In this document: piece by piece, positions 22,698-26,315 of the stretch
Numbering within the stretch: position 1 is the stretch's first letter
Layout: each line of letters begins with the position of its first letter
Origin: Basidiobolus ranarum
Lineage: Eukaryota > Basidiobolomycota > Basidiobolomycetes > Basidiobolales
Direction of reading: 5' to 3'
Length of the DNA stretch: 26,315 nt
Assembly: GCA_040143965.1 (NCBI GenBank)
Contig: JASJQH010007008.1
Coordinates: forward strand, 1-26,315
Made by a program: the position numbers and the translations under genes
Notes under the pieces: generated by a model
The model's database searches: none
Told to the model about the DNA's origin: nothing
What the model saw: the letters and a program-made list of their open reading frames with translations, nothing else

Positions 22698-24643
22698 CTA
22701 CTTTTTGAGTGTACCAATGACACATTCTGGGGAGTATTTTTCGATTACATTAGGCTCATGTAACATGTTGAATTCTTTGGAAGCATCTCTGCCTGCAAAG
22801 AGTAAAATGGATTTTTTGCCTCCTGGATGGTCACTTAAAAAATCGGTAACATCGAGGACTTGGCCATTAACCACAACCCAACAGTCCTTTTCAGTATTGT
22901 GCTTAGCGATATCGTCTAGTGAGTATTCTTTCAATTCCACTTTCTTTGGCTGCTCCTTTGCTTCTTGGGATTGCTCCTGTTTGCTAGCAATAGCAGGTGC
23001 CTGTTGGAATCCGTTACCATTCACTTTGATGTCTACCTGAACTCGATTCTCTTCTGGGACTACGTTTAACTTGATTTGTGCTCCAAGTTGATTTGCTAAG
23101 TTCACCAAGCGTCTGACAGCTACTTCAGATTCAGAACCGACTGAGGTTGAAGAGGCGAGATTTTGGAACATATAACGTGAAGCACTGTTGCCAGCAACTC
23201 TACCGAACACTACGCATCCCAGAAGGGAACTACCACCTAGACGATTGGCTCCATGTACGCCACCAGCCAACTCACCGCAAGCGAAAAGACCTTGAATTAA
23301 TCCATCAGTTCCTTTAACTCTCGACTCAGGATCAATTTCGACACCACCCATAGTGTAATGAAGGACAGGTGTCATCAATGCGACATGATATTCATCGTTC
23401 ATCTTGAAGGGAGCATTATGGAAGAAACGTTTCCCGAATGGATCATTCTTCTTTTCGGCATATCCATTGTATTGATTGAAAGTTTCCTCCAACATCTTAG
23501 GATCACATCCCATTTCTTTAGCTAATTCTTCACCACTTGCGAACTTTCTCATCAAACCACGGCCTACATAATGCTTACAATGCCATTCGAGACTACTTGA
23601 AGCACTACTGTTGAGAAGTAAACGAATAGGAGACTTGGTCTTCCACATCTCACCAGTAACATAATCACGATGTCCCAATTCGTCACAGAAACGCTTTCCT
23701 TCTGCGTTAATTAGGATACCCCCTACTCCACGCAGTGCCTCTGCCGCCAAGAACTTCACCTTAGCTTCAGGATCCTTGGGGTCGATTAAGCCGGTAGGAT
23801 GTACCTGAATTTTATCCATGTGAATCATACTTCCACCGATGGACATAGCCATCTTATGACCGTCACCAGTAGAGAAATCACCATTCGATGTAGGGAGATC
23901 GACCCATTCTGGGCGGTATTTTTTAATCAAAGAGTTATCAGTGAAATCAGCAGCAAACCCACCGGTAGCTAAGATAACGGGACCATACTCTATGAATTTC
24001 TCTCCCTTTCTTTCGTATTCAATACCGATTACGGCATTATTATCATCACGTATAAGATTAGTTGCTTTAGCCTTAGTTATGCACTGTACACGATGAGGTT
24101 CTTTCTTGGCTAATTCCTCCAGCTTTTCCATCAAAGCGTAGGTGATGGTCATACCAGGAAACTTTTCTTTACCACGATGGGTACGTTGAAAGGAATGTCC
24201 ACCCAAACGAGATAATAATGAAAGATCTAGATTGAATCTTTCCTGCAACCACTCTATGGCCGAAGCGCTATCACCAGTTAAAACTTTAACTAATTCTGGT
24301 TGAATCAGATCACGAGCTGACTTGGCGGTATCTTCATAAAAAGCCTCGACCGAGTCCTAAAAGTATTGATTCGATCATTTAGTTAAAAAGGAAAGATTCA
24401 AGGGGGGGGGGGGAGAATGGAGAGTTAGCATAAGCAACCAACCTGAATTCCTTGTTTTATTTGAGTGCGTGTTAAAGCTCCGTTGATTCCAGAGGTTGCT
24501 TTGGTAGAGTTACCACCGTAGAACGAACTTTTATCAATCAATATGACGTTACCGCCACATTCATAGACAGCATGAGCAGCAGCCAGACCGGACAATCCAC
24601 CACCTACAACGATTGCTTTATGCTGCATAGTTTGATTTGACAT
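22698..24643 (-). CDS. FRD1: Soluble fumarate reductase flavoprotein with C-terminal cytochrome b5 domain, 619 aa, 2 coding exons
   Basis: Family of yeast Frd1/Osm1, which reduces fumarate to succinate and so reoxidises reduced flavins when oxygen is scarce. Coding exons on the minus strand: 24643-24443 and 24356-22698, with one 86-bp intron. The FAD-binding Rossmann motif is at the start (VVGGGLSGLAAA, G14-G19). Later motifs of the family are GGNSTKATSGING, VILATGGFAADF, IQVHPTGL, EALRGVGG, GKRFCDELGHRD, TMGGVEID, GLFACGELAGGVHGANRLGG and SLLGCVVFGR. After a Gln/Glu-rich linker (~520-540), a cytochrome b5 domain occupies ~545-619, with YSLDDIAKHN, DHPGG (heme ligand H577) and LHEPN (second ligand H600). 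No signal peptide or mitochondrial presequence is seen and the tail ends KK, so it is probably cytosolic. The FMN-transferase-linked domain found in some relatives is absent. The b5 domain likely passes electrons to the flavin; that is inferred. Confidence 0.96.
24401..24413. repeat. Homopolymer run, 12 G
   Basis: Twelve consecutive G on the + strand (24402-24413), that is poly-C on the sense strand of the fumarate reductase intron (24357-24442). It is striking in AT-rich DNA and lies in the middle of an 86-bp intron. Long G runs slip easily in replication and sequencing, so its exact length is uncertain. Confidence 0.85.
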
Positions 24644-26315
24644 GACTAGTGAGTGAAGTGCAGTTAGTAAAATAGCACCAGAGTCAGTGATGTTGTGATT
24701 ACTTACAAGTAAAATAGAAATGAAAACGATAGATTTTGAAAATCCCTCAATAACCAGACCCAGCTTTTATTCTAATATTTGTTAAGCAATAATATCGATC
24801 TTACCAAAACGGTGGTATGACAAAGTTTTTTGGAAACATTCTCAATGATTTCGAGGCTTAAAGGTCTAGTCCAGAGCCTCTCCATATAGCCATCGACTAA
24901 TTCAACCTATAGCCACTAGCTAATGTAACCTTCCAAATTCCACCTTCCCCGCTACGAAACCGCCAATTTCGATATCAAGTGATACGAAGTAACTCCAGGT
25001 CCATGATACATTCAGTGAGAGGATATCCTTGACATCTCTGGTTTGGCTCTTCATGGTTCATATTGCTAGCAAGGTACCCTTCGACCACTTCGGTAGAATT
25101 CAATGAAAAACAGGAATCAATAAAAAGCTGGGGTGTGTAATCTATCCAAGTTAAGCAATTTGTTGTGTTCCGAAATACCGAATTGGAGTTATACTTTGGA
25201 ATATTCGTTACATAAGATCATCTAGGTTGGTTTGGAAAATATCTGCGGGATTAATGTAAACTTACCTGGGATGGATATAATCATCTCCTATGATTTTCCT
25301 TTATATAATAATCCAGAATAGTCAAATATCCGTATTCGCTCCAGAATAATCAAAGAGCTCCAGAATCGAGATCATGTTCAAATCATGGCTTAGGCTAATT
25401 TATCGAAAAAAGTACTCGTGTTTGAGATATAATGTGTAAGCAGTCTCCAAGAATCTTCTGCTATGTGATAATCATATGAAGGTATGGCCACAGTGTGGCT
25501 TTCAATTTGACTGAATGCAAGTCACTTGTAAACTCACTCGTAAGACCAATAGATGTATGCACTAGTAGTATGTTCATCTGCGCCCACATTGTTAACGTCT
25601 GTTTAAAGTGGGGAAGTCTACTAACATGCTTAGGCATTATAGGTCAATCTAGAACGAAGGATAACTGGAACATAATGATTTATGCAGAACGATGGGAATT
25701 TTTTGGCATTAATGGAAACTGTGGAGTCTGGGGGTTGTCATACGACTTGAATGTTGGAGCGTCTTGACCGACATATCTTAGGATAATGATCAAAATTAAT
25801 ATCTATATTGATTGTTATCTAGTAATAGCATTAATATTGAGGGGAATAAAATATAGAGAAAAGTTAATTGGGATAATTTTGAGTAAGCATATACTCGTAT
25901 TAGTGATCTTGTCTACTTTATACCCATTATCTCCCATAAATTTATGAACAGTTTCCTCACATTTTGTTGAAATTGAATAGTTAAGCGACATATTCTATGT
26001 ACATGTGAATTTGGTTCATATATATATATTTCTTATTTCCAATCCACCCCACAACAGATTATCTAGCAGCGTTTCTCTACACTACCTCTTGTCAACTAAC
26101 AGTATCAGTTCAGCCCTTTCAATGATGAATGAATACTGCATTTAACATGAATGTGATGTTAATATCCTCTAACTGTTGAGGTAATTTGGAAGTTGCTGGA
26201 AGTGATTTGTGTTAAAGTATTTGGGAGCCTGTTGGAAGTGGTTTGGAGAATTAGAGGAATTGGTGGTTTTCACTTATTGATTTATTGAGTAGAAAGTTGA
26301 CATTTATAGTTTTGT
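24644..26315. other. 3' end of window, no supportable gene
   Basis: About 1.67 kb upstream of the fumarate reductase gene. No convincing coding region is seen on either strand; the open frame at 25495-25767 lacks an ATG start and any recognisable domain. The stretch holds three spaced TCCAGAAT elements (25312, 25340, 25359), a short perfect inverted repeat GCCACAGTGTGGC (25487-25499), an (AT)n run near 26019-26027 and a weak direct repeat of GGAAGTG(A/G)TTTG near 26193-26245. The first part is likely the promoter of the fumarate reductase gene. Confidence 0.55.
24646..24706 (-). other. Likely 5'UTR intron of the fumarate reductase gene
   Basis: On the minus strand, just before the ATG, there is a full set of intron signals over 61 bp: donor GTAAGT (24706-24701), branch-like TTTTACTAAC and acceptor CACTAG, leaving only TC before the ATG. 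No ATG is seen in the ~45 nt upstream of the donor, so it would not alter the protein. Its length and signals match the confirmed introns of the window. Only sequence signals support it. Confidence 0.55.

Noticed and set aside
25495-25767. 90-codon open frame near the window end
   Set aside because: It starts with a non-ATG codon, has no recognisable motif, and shows no intron signals linking it to other exons.

Overview
The window looks like nuclear DNA from a fungus. It is AT-rich and has many short spliceosomal introns (about 53-139 bp, GT..AG, often with a CTAAC/CTAAT-like branch site). Its genes have fungal hallmarks: SNF1 kinase, an Ssk2/Wis4-type HOG-pathway MAPKKK, a Dug3-type glutathione-degradation amidotransferase, and fungal ankyrin proteins with DIL or dysferlin domains. 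High intron density with 18-20 nt micro-exons, an ATF6-like membrane bZIP factor and a fumarate reductase fused to cytochrome b5 point (as inference) away from Saccharomycetes, perhaps to an early-diverging lineage. I cannot name the species.

Layout: 1-892 is noncoding with a 23-bp tandem repeat. 893-3534 (+) is an ankyrin + DIL protein (4 exons). 4046-6088 (-) is a single-exon bZIP with a membrane segment, convergent with the previous gene. 6089-8431 is a long gene-poor divergent spacer. 8432-11275 (+) is SNF1/AMPK-alpha in 16 exons. 11276-12384 is a spacer with a pyrimidine tract. 12385-13233 (+) is an unrecognised acidic, Ser-rich protein. 13609-15198 (+) is an ankyrin + dysferlin-domain protein (4 exons). 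15915-20300 (+) is an Ssk2-type MAPKKK whose first two exons encode a BRCT-like domain (4 exons). 20619-20684 is a 22-bp tandem repeat. 20847-22449 (+) is DUG3 (11 exons). 22698-24643 (-) is a soluble fumarate reductase with a C-terminal cytochrome b5 domain (2 coding exons plus a likely 5'UTR intron). 24644-26315 is noncoding as far as I can see.

The genes form no operon, but several belong to stress and nutrient signalling: SNF1 for energy, the MAPKKK for osmotic/oxidative stress and the bZIP probably for ER stress. Two are metabolic: Dug3 recycles glutathione, and fumarate reductase reoxidises reduced cofactors when oxygen is low. The two ankyrin proteins are probably adaptors in membrane traffic or at membranes. 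All spliced gene models were checked by hand for phase and read through without stops.

The most unusual items are the N-terminal BRCT-like domain on the MAPKKK and the ATF6-like architecture of the bZIP. I found no transposon, virus-like element, rRNA, CRISPR array or convincing tRNA.
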